Assembly: GCF_004127445.1 (NCBI RefSeq)
Contig: NZ_QEXM01000038.1
Span: 186,001-250,000, forward strand
DNA length: 64,000 bases
Source: Streptomyces alfalfae
GTDB lineage: Bacteria; Actinomycetota; Actinomycetes; Streptomycetales; Streptomycetaceae
Direction: 5' to 3'
Under the pieces are notes generated by a model that made no database searches, was not told the origin of the DNA, and saw only the letters and a list, made by a program, of their open reading frames with translations. Of this stretch, positions 1-9,034 are shown piece by piece. How positions within the stretch are numbered: the first letter of the stretch is position 1; every line of letters begins with the position of its first letter. The position numbers and the translations under genes were made by a program.

Positions 1-1995
1 AACCTGCTCAAGGCGGCGCGGAGCTACGGCATGACGGCCAAGGGCATGCAGATGGAACCGGCCGCCCTCGCCGAGGTCAAGGCGCCCGCCATCCTGTTCT
101 GGGAGTTCAACCACTACGTCGTCTACGACGGCGCGGGGCGCCGCCTGGGCCGCCGCGGCGTGCACATCAACGACCCCGACAAGGGCCGCCGCTTCATCCC
201 CGCCGAGGACTTCGACACCAGCTTCACCGGTGTCGTCCTGGTCCTCGAACCGGGCGACGGCTTCCGCCCCGGAGGCCGCAGGCCCGGCATCATGAAGGCG
301 CTTCCCACACGGCTGCGCGGCACCACGGGCACCATGCTCGCCGCGCTCTTCGCCAGCCTGCTCCTCGTGGCCGCCGGGGCCACGCTGCCCGCGCTCAGCC
401 GCACGTACATCGACCTGTTCCTGATCGGCAGGCAGACCTCGCTGCTCGGCGCGCTGTTCGCGGCCATGGGCGCCATGGTGGCGCTCACCGCCGTGCTCAC
501 CTGGCTGCAACAGGCCAACCTGCTGCGCGGGCGCATCATCTCCTCCACCCTCGGCAGCGCCCGCTTCCTGCGCCATCTCCTGCGCCTGCCCGTGACGTTC
601 TACGCCCAGCGCGGCCCCGCCGACCTCGTGCAGCGCCTGGCCTCCAACGACGCCGTCGCCGAGACCCTCGCCCGCGACCTCACCGCCGCGGGGGTCGACG
701 GCATCGTCGTCCTGCTCTACGCAGCCCTGCTGTGGACCTACGACCCCCAGCTCACCCTCGTCGGCGTCGGCATCGCGCTGCTGAACATCGTCGCCATGCG
801 GTTCGTCATCCGGCTGCGGGCCACCGGCACCAAGAAGCTCCGCGCCGACAGCGCCCGGCTCACCAACACCTCGTACACCGGTCTGCAGTTGATCGAGACC
901 ATGAAGGCCACCGGCGGGGAGAACGGTTACTTCCGGCGGTGGGCGGGCCAGCACGCCACCACACTGGAGGAGCAGCAGCGCCTCGGTGTGCCGAGCGCCT
1001 GGCTCGGCATCGTCGCACCGACCCTCGCGACGCTCAACAGCGCGCTGATCCTGTGGATCGGCGGCCTGCGCGCGGTGGAGGGGCACCTCTCGATCGGCCT
1101 CCTCGTCGCCTTCCAGGCACTCGTCACCCGCTTCACCGCGCCGATCACCCGCCTCAACGGCGTCGCCGGCCGCATCCAGGACTTCGGCGCCGACGTCGCC
1201 CGCCTCAAGGACGTCGAGAACTTCCCCGTCGACCCGCTCCACTCCCGCCCCCGACCCGAGGCGAGCACCCGCCGCCTCAAGGGCCACGTCACCCTGGAGA
1301 ACGTCACCTTCGGCTACAGCCCCCTCGACAAGCCGCTCCTGACCGGCTTCTCCCTCTCCGTCGGCCCCGGCAGGCAGGTCGCCCTCGTCGGCGGCTCCGG
1401 CAGCGGCAAGTCGACCGTCTCCCGGCTGATCTCCGGCCTCTACAGCCCGTGGGAGGGCACGATCCGCATCGACGGACAGCGCCTGGAGGACATCCCGCGC
1501 GGCGCGCTCGCCGCCTCCGTCTCCTTCGTCGACCAGGACATCTTCCTCTTCGAGGGCACCATCCGCGACAACGTCGCGCTGTGGGACCCCTCCATCCCCG
1601 ACGACGCCGTCGTCACCGCCCTTGAGGACGCCTGCCTGTACGACGTCGTCGCCCGCAGGCCCGGCGGCATCCACGGCCGTGTCGAGCAGGACGGCCAGAA
1701 CTTCTCCGGCGGCCAGCGCCAGCGCCTGGAGATCGCTCGGGCCCTGGTCCGCCGCCCCAGCATCCTCGTGCTCGACGAGGTGACCAGCGCCCTGGACGCC
1801 GAGACCGAACAGGCCATCATCGACAACCTGCGCCGCCGCGGCTGCGCCTGCGTCGTCATCGCGCACCGGCTGAGCACCGTGCGGGACAGCGACGAGATCG
1901 TCGTCCTCGACCACGGCACGGTCGTGGAACGCGGACGCCACGAACACCTCGCCGCCGCCGGCGGCCCCTACGCCGACCTGGTCAAGGAGCACTGA
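1..1995 (+). CDS. NHLM-type peptidase/permease/ATP-binding ABC exporter (5' end outside window)
   Basis: This is the C-terminal part of a peptidase-containing ABC transporter that would cleave a leader peptide and export a ribosomal peptide such as a lanthipeptide. The frame is open from base 1, so the start lies upstream. The first ~95 residues are the end of a C39 cysteine-protease domain: the catalytic His lies in FNHYVVYDG and the Asp in HINDPDKG, while the Cys would be off the window. A six-helix permease core follows, then an ABC ATPase with Walker A GGSGSGKST, signature FSGGQRQR and Walker B ILVLDEVTSALD. The next gene starts directly after the stop codon. This pairing with a second ABC protein carrying a long N-terminal extension is typical of NHLM bacteriocin export systems. 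The precursor and modification genes are not in view. Confidence 0.9.
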   Translation, partial: NLLKAARSYGMTAKGMQMEPAALAEVKAPAILFWEFNHYVVYDGAGRRLGRRGVHINDPDKGRRFIPAEDFDTSFTGVVLVLEPGDGFRPGGRRPGIMKALPTRLRGTTGTMLAALFASLLLVAAGATLPALSRTYIDLFLIGRQTSLLGALFAAMGAMVALTAVLTWLQQANLLRGRIISSTLGSARFLRHLLRLPVTFYAQRGPADLVQRLASNDAVAETLARDLTAAGVDGIVVLLYAALLWTYDPQLTLVGVGIALLNIVAMRFVIRLRATGTKKLRADSARLTNTSYTGLQLIETMKATGGENGYFRRWAGQHATTLEEQQRLGVPSAWLGIVAPTLATLNSALILWIGGLRAVEGHLSIGLLVAFQALVTRFTAPITRLNGVAGRIQDFGADVARLKDVENFPVDPLHSRPRPEASTRRLKGHVTLENVTFGYSPLDKPLLTGFSLSVGPGRQVALVGGSGSGKSTVSRLISGLYSPWEGTIRIDGQRLEDIPRGALAASVSFVDQDIFLFEGTIRDNVALWDPSIPDDAVVTALEDACLYDVVARRPGGIHGRVEQDGQNFSGGQRQRLEIARALVRRPSILVLDEVTSALDAETEQAIIDNLRRRGCACVVIAHRLSTVRDSDEIVVLDHGTVVERGRHEHLAAAGGPYADLVKEH

Positions 1996-4863
1996 GTGAC
2001 CTCGGCACCGCAGCAGCACACCCGGGCCGCGTACGCCGAAGGCGACACGGTCACCGCCGCCTTCGGCGCGCTCGGCGGCCCGGCCGACTGCACGGACCTG
2101 CGCAGCCTGCACCTGGAGGGCCCGCAGGTTCTCTGGCTCGTCGTGGCGGGCGCCCTCGACCTGTTCGCCGTCGACGCCGCGCAGCAGGGCCACTGGCACT
2201 TCCTCGGCCGCCTCGAACCGGGCACCCTGCTGCTCGGCCCGGTCGAGGGCCCGCAGCACACCCTGGTCGGCCGCCCGCTGCGGGGCTGCGTGCTGCGCCG
2301 CATCCCGCTGCGCGAGCTGTACCGCCCGGACCACGGCGACACCTGGGCCCACGAGCAGCGGTACCCCAGCCAGTACGACACCCAGGACGCCGCCCTCAGC
2401 CTCCTGGAGCACGCCTTCGCGCTCGGCGTCGGACGCGGCCACCGGGTCCTCTTCGAGGCGCCGCTCGACGGCCGCACCACCGGCGACGACGTGGTGGCCG
2501 ACGACGACATCCTCTGGATGCCGGTCGCCCCGGGCAGCGTGCAGTACGGCGCGGCCCACAGCGCGGAAGCGGCCGGTGACCTGCTCGTCGACCCGGCCAT
2601 GTGGCAGCGCATGGTCAACCAGCAGTTCCGCCTCCTGGCCACGCTCGACCGCTGGATCGAACGCCTTGAACGGGCCCACGAGGACCGTACGGCGGCCGGC
2701 ATCAAGGCGGGCGAGGCGGTCCGCGCACAGGCCGACCGCACCCTGATCGCCTCCATCGGCCGCTCCGGCCGGGGCGGCGGGCGCCACCCCGGCTCCCGCG
2801 GCGGGGACGACGCGACGTACGCGGCCTGCCGGCTCGTCGCTGAGGCCACGGGCATCACCCTGGCGGGTCCGGCCGCGGGCGGCGCGGTGAGCGACCGGAT
2901 CGACCCGGTGGAGCAGATCGCCGTGGCCTCCCGCGTGCGCACCCGCGCCGTCCGGCTCGACGGACGCTGGTGGCGTGAGAACACCGGCCCCCTGGTGGGC
3001 CACCGCGCGGCCGGCGGGACACCGGTCGCCCTGCTGTGGCGGCGCGGCGGCTACGAGGCGGTGCACCCCACATCGGGGCGGCGCACCCGCGTCGACAAGA
3101 CCAACGCGGAGGAGTTCGAGCCGCGGGCGGTGATGTTCTACCGCCCGCTGCCCGACCGGACGTTGACGCCCTGGCGGCTCTTCCGCTTCAGCCTCCGGGG
3201 CAACGGCGCCGACGTACGCAACCTCGTGCTCGCCGGTCTGGTGACCGTCGCGATCGGCTCGCTGGTGCCGATCGCGACGGGCCAGGTGCTCGGCGTGCTC
3301 GTCCCGAACGGCGAGAAGAGCGCGATCGCCCAGGTCTCCCTGGCCTTGATGATCACGAGCATCGTCTCCGCCGCCTTCATGCTGCTCCAGAACCTCACCA
3401 TCCTGCGGATGGAGGGCCGCATGGAGAGCGCGCTCCAGCCGGCGGTCTGGGACCGGCTGCTGCGGCTGCCCACCCGCTTCTTCGCCTCCCGCTCCACCGG
3501 CGAACTGGCGAGCGCGGCGATGGGGGTCAGCGCGATCCGCCGGGTCCTGTCGGGCATCGGCCCCGTCGTGCTCCAGGCGAGCACGATCGGCGCGATGAAC
3601 ATCGTCCTCCTGCTGCTCTACAGCGTCCCCCTCGCGCTGGCCGCCCTGGGGATGCTGGCCGTCATCGCGGCGGTCTTCCTCACCCTCGGCCTGTGGGAGC
3701 TGCGCTGGCAGCGCCGCCTGGTCGAACTCGCCAACAAGCTCAACAACCAGGCGTTCCAGACCCTGCGCGGGCTGCCCAAACTGCGCGTCGCCGGCGCCGA
3801 GAGCTTCGCGTACGCGGCGTGGGCGGGGGAGTTCGCGCGCAGCAGGGAGCTGCAGCGGCGGGCGGGCCGCATCAAGAACGTGACGACGGTCCTGAACGCG
3901 GTCTACCTGCCGCTGTGCACCCTCGTCATGTTCGTCCTCCTGGCCGGTCCGGCTCGCGGCAGCCTGACCGCGGGGGAGTTCCTCACCTTCAGCACCGCCG
4001 TGACGATGCTCTTGACGTCGGTCACCCAGCTCACCGGGGCCCTGCTCTCCGCGGCGGCGGTCCTCCCGATGTTCGAACAGATCAAGCCGGTCCTCGACGA
4101 GGCGCCGGAGGTGCGCGGGGCGAGCACGCAGCCGGGCGAGCTGACGGGCGAGATCGAGGCCCGCGGCCTCACCTTCCGGTACACGGACGACGGCCCCCTC
4201 GTCCTGGACGACGTGTCCCTCTCGGTCCGCCCCGGGGAGTTCGTCGCGATCGTCGGCCCGAGCGGCTGCGGCAAGTCCACGCTGCTGCGCCTGCTGATCG
4301 GCTTCGACGAGCCGGTCTCGGGCCAGGTCCTGTACGACGGCCAGGACCTGGCCGCCCTCGACCAGGCGGCCGTACGCCGCCAGTGCGGTGTGGTCCTGCA
4401 GAACGCGCGGCCGCTCACCGGATCGATCCTGGAGTGCGTCTGCGGGTCCGAGGCGTTCACGCAGGAGGAGGCGTGGGAGGCCGCGGCGATGGCCGGCCTC
4501 GCCGAGGACATCAAGCGCATGCCGATGGGGCTGCACACCATGCTCTCCGGCGGCGGAGCGGTCTCCGGCGGCCAGCGCCAGCGCCTGATGATCGCCCAGG
4601 CGCTGATCCGCCGCCCCCGGGTCCTCTTCCTCGACGAGGCGACGAGCGCGCTGGACAACGAGACGCAGCGCACGGTGATCGACAGCACCCGCTCACTGAA
4701 CGCGACCCGCGTCGTGATCGCCCACCGCCTCACGACGGTCATGGACGCGGACCGCGTGATCGTGATGTCCGAGGGGCGGGTGGTGGAGCAGGGCCCCCCG
4801 GCCCAGCTCCTGGCCGACGAGAACGGCCGGCTGCGCGAGCTGGTGCGCAGACAGCTGACCTGA
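1996..4863 (+). CDS. NHLM-type bacteriocin export ABC transporter, second subunit
   Basis: A 955-residue fused permease/ATPase, the partner of the preceding peptidase-ABC. The GTG start follows the upstream TGA without a gap, so the two are translationally coupled. The first ~380 residues are soluble and have no peptidase motifs. They carry a cupin- or cNMP-like beta-rich start followed by an Arg-rich region. The membrane domain lies at roughly 400-700. The C-terminal ATPase has Walker A GPSGCGKST, signature SGGQRQRL and Walker B VLFLDEATSALD. In this family the peptidase subunit and this subunit probably form a heterodimer. It probably exports a modified peptide whose genes lie left of the window. 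Confidence 0.9.
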   Translation: MTSAPQQHTRAAYAEGDTVTAAFGALGGPADCTDLRSLHLEGPQVLWLVVAGALDLFAVDAAQQGHWHFLGRLEPGTLLLGPVEGPQHTLVGRPLRGCVLRRIPLRELYRPDHGDTWAHEQRYPSQYDTQDAALSLLEHAFALGVGRGHRVLFEAPLDGRTTGDDVVADDDILWMPVAPGSVQYGAAHSAEAAGDLLVDPAMWQRMVNQQFRLLATLDRWIERLERAHEDRTAAGIKAGEAVRAQADRTLIASIGRSGRGGGRHPGSRGGDDATYAACRLVAEATGITLAGPAAGGAVSDRIDPVEQIAVASRVRTRAVRLDGRWWRENTGPLVGHRAAGGTPVALLWRRGGYEAVHPTSGRRTRVDKTNAEEFEPRAVMFYRPLPDRTLTPWRLFRFSLRGNGADVRNLVLAGLVTVAIGSLVPIATGQVLGVLVPNGEKSAIAQVSLALMITSIVSAAFMLLQNLTILRMEGRMESALQPAVWDRLLRLPTRFFASRSTGELASAAMGVSAIRRVLSGIGPVVLQASTIGAMNIVLLLLYSVPLALAALGMLAVIAAVFLTLGLWELRWQRRLVELANKLNNQAFQTLRGLPKLRVAGAESFAYAAWAGEFARSRELQRRAGRIKNVTTVLNAVYLPLCTLVMFVLLAGPARGSLTAGEFLTFSTAVTMLLTSVTQLTGALLSAAAVLPMFEQIKPVLDEAPEVRGASTQPGELTGEIEARGLTFRYTDDGPLVLDDVSLSVRPGEFVAIVGPSGCGKSTLLRLLIGFDEPVSGQVLYDGQDLAALDQAAVRRQCGVVLQNARPLTGSILECVCGSEAFTQEEAWEAAAMAGLAEDIKRMPMGLHTMLSGGGAVSGGQRQRLMIAQALIRRPRVLFLDEATSALDNETQRTVIDSTRSLNATRVVIAHRLTTVMDADRVIVMSEGRVVEQGPPAQLLADENGRLRELVRRQLT

Positions 4864-4887
4864 ACCCCGGCCCGCGGCCCTGACCGC

Positions 4888-5193
4888 TCAGTCCTGTTCC
4901 AGTCGGCGCAGGCAGTCGGCCGCGCGTCCGCGCCGTTCGGCGAGGGGCAGCTCCCACCACGCGGTGCCGCGTTCCCCGAGGCCCGTCTTCGCGAGCTGCA
5001 CCCTGGCCCGTGCGGCCTTGCGCGCGGCCTCGTCGTCGCGGGCCGCGGCCACGGCCCGGCGGGCCGCCATCAGATGGTGCACCAGGCGCTCCCTGACGTC
5101 GTCGGCCAGCCGCGGGTCGGTGGCCCGCCAGCGCCGCCCCTTGACGATGATGAAGTGACCGTCGTCCGTGTGCTCAACGTCTTCTGCCGCCAC
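4888..5193 (-). CDS. Small conserved actinobacterial protein of unknown function
   Basis: A 101-residue protein convergent with the ABC gene. The core includes KGRRWRATDP near residue 20 and GLGERGTAWWELP near residue 75. These motifs recur in a widespread small actinobacterial family that databases often label 'biopolymer transporter Tol', which is probably a misnomer. It is rich in Arg, Ala and acidic residues, apparently helical, and has no signal peptide or membrane segment. Nothing in the sequence assigns a reaction. It lies only 24 bp beyond the ABC stop. Confidence 0.75.
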   Translation of the reverse strand: MAAEDVEHTDDGHFIIVKGRRWRATDPRLADDVRERLVHHLMAARRAVAAARDDEAARKAARARVQLAKTGLGERGTAWWELPLAERRGRAADCLRRLEQD

Positions 5194-5284
5194 CCGGTCA
5201 TCATGACCCGTCGGCGCGGTTCGGTGGCCGACCCGCGTTGCCGGGCCTGTCGGACGACGGGCCCGGCGTCTTCGCCCCGCTGTG

Positions 5285-6175
5285 TCAGACGCGGTCGGCG
5301 GCGATCAGCAGGTACTGGAACGAACCGTCCCTGTACGAGTTGATGAACGCCTCCTCGATGCCCGTGACCAGCGAGGACGTGGCTCGCAGCTCCCAGTACG
5401 GCAGGGTCGCCGCCGTCAGGTCGATGACGGTCTGCGGGACCAGCCGGTTGTCGGCCATGGCCCGCAGGTACTCCCGGCGGGAGTGGATGTTGCACTCGAA
5501 GTGCGCGTTGATCTGCGAGACCCACTTCGAGGGCTGGCCGTAGCGGGGGTTCCAGCAGCCCGTGATGGTCACATAGCGGCCGCCGGTCGTGAGGATGCGG
5601 GAGTGCTCGGCGAAGAGGTCGTGCAGGTCGACGTACATGCTCGATTCGTTGTTCCACGAAGCCGTGGCCTGGCCCGTGTCGAACGGCGTGTCGAGCATGT
5701 TGCAGACCCGGGCGCGGACGTGGTCCTCGATGCCGAGTTCCCTGGCCCGCCGGTTGGCGAAGTCGGCCTGCTTGGCCGACAGGGTGACACCCTCGGCCCG
5801 GCACCCGAAGCGCTGGTGGGCCATGACCATGGAGCCGCCGCGTCCGCAGCCCGCGTCCACGAGGGTGTCGCCGCGCTCGACGGGGCCGAGGTGGTCGAGG
5901 AGGACCTCGGTCTGCGCCGACTCCAGGCGGTGCAGTTCGGCGATCAGCCGGTCCTCGTAGCCGCTGTCGTCGACCGGGCCGAGGGCGGCGTGGTCGACGT
6001 CGCCGATGCCGTAGTGGTGGTGGTAGAGGCCGTCGACGTCGCCGAGGCGCAGGTTCACGGGCCTGGCCTCCCCGTCCCAGTAGCGGGCGATGTCGCCCTG
6101 GTACGGGGACGCCGGCGCGGGGATGGAGACGGAGGTGCCGGTGGTGAGTTCAACGCTGGTCACGTGGAGGTTCAT
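5285..6175 (-). CDS. mtf: Geranyl diphosphate 2-C-methyltransferase (2-methylisoborneol pathway)
   Basis: A 296-residue SAM-dependent methyltransferase. In the 2-MIB pathway this enzyme C-methylates geranyl diphosphate to 2-methyl-GPP. Motif I is visible as VDAGCGRGGSM, and the protein matches the class I fold of the cyclopropane-synthase-like family. It is the last gene of a three-gene minus-strand operon, starting 3 bp after the stop of the terpene cyclase. The shell-protein / cyclase / methyltransferase order is the standard Streptomyces 2-MIB arrangement, so the assignment rests on both sequence and context. Confidence 0.93.
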   Translation of the reverse strand: MNLHVTSVELTTGTSVSIPAPASPYQGDIARYWDGEARPVNLRLGDVDGLYHHHYGIGDVDHAALGPVDDSGYEDRLIAELHRLESAQTEVLLDHLGPVERGDTLVDAGCGRGGSMVMAHQRFGCRAEGVTLSAKQADFANRRARELGIEDHVRARVCNMLDTPFDTGQATASWNNESSMYVDLHDLFAEHSRILTTGGRYVTITGCWNPRYGQPSKWVSQINAHFECNIHSRREYLRAMADNRLVPQTVIDLTAATLPYWELRATSSLVTGIEEAFINSYRDGSFQYLLIAADRV

Positions 6176-6178
6176 TCC

Positions 6179-7312
6179 TTACCAGAAGTCGGGCAGGCTG
6201 TATCGGTAGGTGTTGGTCTGGTGCCAGTAGTGGTTGCCGTCGACCCACACGGCCACTCCTCGGAGGAACCGCTGCACGCTCGGCACGGGGCAGGCGGCCG
6301 CCAGGGCGGCGGCTTCCCTCTCGAAGTCGTGCATGAGGTCGTTGTGGATCTCGACCGCCTTCAGATAGGCGTCCCGTTCGCAGACGCCCTCGCGTTCGGC
6401 GATCACCACCGGCAGGTTGAGGTGCTTGCCGGGGCTGTCCAGCTCCTTGGTGTAGGAGTACAGGTCGTTCACGATGGTGGTGGCGTTGCCGGCCAGCGCG
6501 ATGACCCGTTGCATGGCGGGCTGGGCGTGCAGGTCGGCGGGGAGTTCGTAGCCACCGACGGTGTCGGTGATCGTGGGGCAGGGGCGGAAGTTGTTGAACT
6601 GCCGCATCGCCAGGTACTCCCACACCTCCGGCACGTGCTCCTCCTGCGCCCACGCCGCCTCGGCGAGATAGCCCAGGTGCAGCCGGCCCATGTCGTGCCG
6701 GTACCGGTCGGCCTGCGAGGCGGAGGCGTGCTGGAGGAAGTACGCCATGGCGGAGCGGTAGGCCCGCCGTGGCGCGTCGGACCCGAGCGACTCCGACCAC
6801 CGCGGCTCGTACTCCTCGACCGTGTGCAGCGGGTCGAGAGCCGTGTGCGCGAGCAGCAGCCGGCTGCCGAGGCCGATGGGGGAGCCGCCGTGGTCCTCGC
6901 AGTAGCAGTCGTCGAGGACGTTCTCGGCGACCATCAACCGGGTAGCGGCCATCAGGTGGTCGACGGTGGGCGCGTCCGGGTGGCAGGCGACCATGTAGCG
7001 GCCGACGGAGAAGCCGTCGAACTGCTCCTCCCACTCCGGGGGGTACACCTGCGTCTCGTCCACCGCCCACGACTTGATCCTGCGGCTGACCTCCTCGACC
7101 CGCGCCGGGTCGGGCTCCGCCACCGGGTGGTGGTAGAGCCCGGGGACCGGCCGGCCCGCCGCCTCCGGAGCCTCGGGCTCCGGAGGGCCGACGACCGCTT
7201 CCGGGGTCCCGGGTCCCGGGGGCGCCGCGAGCTCCTCGTACCGGCCGAGGCGCAGGCTCGCCGTGCCCAGACCACTGGGGCCGCGCAGGACCTGTTGCAG
7301 GGTGAGATCCAT
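6179..7312 (-). CDS. tpc: 2-methylisoborneol synthase (class I terpene cyclase)
   Basis: A 377-residue class I terpene cyclase that converts 2-methyl-GPP to the earthy odorant 2-methylisoborneol. The aspartate-rich metal site DDCYCED is at residues 134-140. The NSE triad is NDLYSYTKE, with N282, S286 and E290. The first ~60 residues are rich in Pro, Gly and Ala and look disordered. In the 2-MIB system such N-termini are reported to load the enzyme into the family 2B encapsulin encoded just upstream. The gene begins 9 bp after the shell-protein stop. Confidence 0.95.
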   Translation of the reverse strand: MDLTLQQVLRGPSGLGTASLRLGRYEELAAPPGPGTPEAVVGPPEPEAPEAAGRPVPGLYHHPVAEPDPARVEEVSRRIKSWAVDETQVYPPEWEEQFDGFSVGRYMVACHPDAPTVDHLMAATRLMVAENVLDDCYCEDHGGSPIGLGSRLLLAHTALDPLHTVEEYEPRWSESLGSDAPRRAYRSAMAYFLQHASASQADRYRHDMGRLHLGYLAEAAWAQEEHVPEVWEYLAMRQFNNFRPCPTITDTVGGYELPADLHAQPAMQRVIALAGNATTIVNDLYSYTKELDSPGKHLNLPVVIAEREGVCERDAYLKAVEIHNDLMHDFEREAAALAAACPVPSVQRFLRGVAVWVDGNHYWHQTNTYRYSLPDFW

Positions 7313-7321
7313 CGAAACCCC

Positions 7322-8734
7322 CTAGCCGCGGCTGCGGCCGATCTGCACGTTCTCCAGGACCCCCAGCGCGTTGGGCACGAGGATCGCGGCGGAGTAGTAG
7401 GTGCTGACCAGGTACGAGGTGATCGCCTGCTCGTTCAGGCCCATGAAGCGCACCGAAAGGCCCGGCTCGTACTCGTCGGGCAGGCCGGTCTGCCGCAGTC
7501 CGACGACCCCCTGGTTGTCCTCGCCGACACGCATGGCCAGGATGGAGCTGGTGTTCTCCTTGGTGATCGGGATCTTGTTGCACGGCAGGATCGGGACGCC
7601 GCGCCAGGCCGGGACCTGCTGCCCGCCGAGGTCGACGTTGTCCGGGTAGAGGCCGCAGGCGGTGAAGCCGCGCCCGATCGCCGCGATCGTCCGGGGGTGG
7701 GCGAGGAAGAACTTGGTGCCGCGCCGGCGGCAGAGCAGCTCGTCGAGGTCGTCGGGGGTGGGCGGCCCGGAGTGGGGCTGGATGCGCTGCTTGAAGTCGG
7801 CGTTGTGCAGCAGGCCGAACTCCCGGTTGTTGATCAGCTCGTGCTCCTGGCGCTCGCGCAGCGCCTCGATGGTGAGCCTGAGCTGTTCCTCGGTCTGGTT
7901 CATCGGCCCGTTGTAGAGGTCGGCGACCCTCGTATGGACCCGCAGAACCGTTTGGGCGACGGAGAGTTCGTACTCGCGCGGGCGGACTTCGTAGTCCACG
8001 AACGCGCCGGGCAGCTCCGCCTCGCCGGTGTGCCCGGCGGACATCGCGATCTCCGCCTCGCCCTGCCGGTTCTGCCGCCGGTCCGCGAGCGAGCCGAACT
8101 CCCGGAGGTGGGCCTCAAGGCCCGGAGCCGAGGACACCACCGCCGCGAAGTCGGCGCGGGACAGGGTCAGCAGGGTGCCCGCGGTCTCCGCCGTGGCGGT
8201 CGATTCCCACCGCGCGTCGGCGTCGAGGAGGGCGCTCTCGCCGAAGCTGCCGCCGTCGGCGAGCGTGGCGACGGCGGTCTCGTCGCCGTACTTGCCGACC
8301 GAGGTCTGGCGGATCCGGCCGTGGGCGATCAGGTGGATCTGCTCCGCCGGTGTGCCCCGCTCGGCCAGCACCTCACCGGCGCGGAAGTCGCGCTGGACAC
8401 AGCGGTCGGCGATGGCGGCCAGCACCTCGGCGTCGTCGAAGCCGCGCAGCAGGGCCAGTTCGCCGAGCTCCGCGGGGATCACCCGGACCGCCGCGCCGTC
8501 CTGGACGAACTCGATGCGGCCGTCCCCGACGGCGTAGCTCAGGCGGCGGTTCACCCGGTACGTGCCGCCCTTGGTCTCCACCCACGGCAGCATCCGCAGC
8601 AGCCACCTGGAGGTGATCTCCTGCATCTGCGGCGCGGACTTGGTCGTGGAGGCGAGGTTGCGGGCAGCCTCGGTGCCGAGGCTCAACTGCCGGGGCGCCT
8701 CCTGCTCCGCCTCCGGGCTGGTGTCAACGGTCAT
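7322..8734 (-). CDS. cnb: Family 2B encapsulin shell protein with cyclic-nucleotide-binding domain
   Basis: A 470-residue protein of the EshA/cnb type, now recognised as a family 2B encapsulin that encloses 2-MIB synthase. A Crp/Fnr-like cyclic-nucleotide-binding domain (FGESALL and the following Arg) is inserted in the first half; the HK97-type shell domain fills the rest. The open frame extends 28 codons further upstream, but the ATG at 8734 is preferred. It has an AAGGAG ribosome site 10 nt upstream, and the protein then starts MTVDTSPEAE and has the family's usual length. It is the first gene of the 2-MIB operon. Whether a nucleotide gates the shell cannot be read from sequence. Confidence 0.93.
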   Translation of the reverse strand: MTVDTSPEAEQEAPRQLSLGTEAARNLASTTKSAPQMQEITSRWLLRMLPWVETKGGTYRVNRRLSYAVGDGRIEFVQDGAAVRVIPAELGELALLRGFDDAEVLAAIADRCVQRDFRAGEVLAERGTPAEQIHLIAHGRIRQTSVGKYGDETAVATLADGGSFGESALLDADARWESTATAETAGTLLTLSRADFAAVVSSAPGLEAHLREFGSLADRRQNRQGEAEIAMSAGHTGEAELPGAFVDYEVRPREYELSVAQTVLRVHTRVADLYNGPMNQTEEQLRLTIEALRERQEHELINNREFGLLHNADFKQRIQPHSGPPTPDDLDELLCRRRGTKFFLAHPRTIAAIGRGFTACGLYPDNVDLGGQQVPAWRGVPILPCNKIPITKENTSSILAMRVGEDNQGVVGLRQTGLPDEYEPGLSVRFMGLNEQAITSYLVSTYYSAAILVPNALGVLENVQIGRSRG

Positions 8735-9034
8735 CGGGTGGTTTCTCCTTCGCGGCGGTGTGGCGAACGACGACGAACGGCGGCGAACGTCGGAAACGCT
8801 AGGCGTCGGCACGCCCAACTCGCGCGAAAGGCCTCTGGGTTACCACGATGCAGCGATCTTGCCCGGTATCAGGTTTATCGGCATAACCGATGGTTCAGCT
8901 GTCCGGGCGCCTGCCGTGCCCCATCGTGACGGAGGTGCCCGAGGGCGGTGCGATGCCGCCGTATCCGCGTGACACGGGAGGTTCGGGGGTAGAGCGCCGT
9001 GGACCAGTGTCCGCGAGGAAAGGGCGACGACATC
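8735..9034. promoter_or_regulatory. Divergent intergenic region upstream of the 2-MIB operon
   Basis: This 300-bp gap must carry the promoter of the leftward 2-MIB operon and probably that of the rightward HAD-like gene. The only clear symmetry is a 5-bp inverted repeat, ATCGG at 8877-8881 and CCGAT at 8887-8891. A ribosome-binding stretch lies near 9015-9023, ahead of the ATG at 9035. No convincing -10/-35 pair or gene was found. Confidence 0.4.

Noticed and set aside
3036..4883. A 615-codon plus-strand frame overlapping the second ABC gene
   Set aside because: Its Arg/Pro/Gly-rich translation without motifs is typical of a +1 shadow frame. The ABC motifs are in the other frame.
5282..8929. 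A 1215-codon open frame on the plus strand
   Set aside because: It lies antisense to the 2-MIB operon, whose three proteins are unmistakable. High GC at third positions keeps the opposite frame open.
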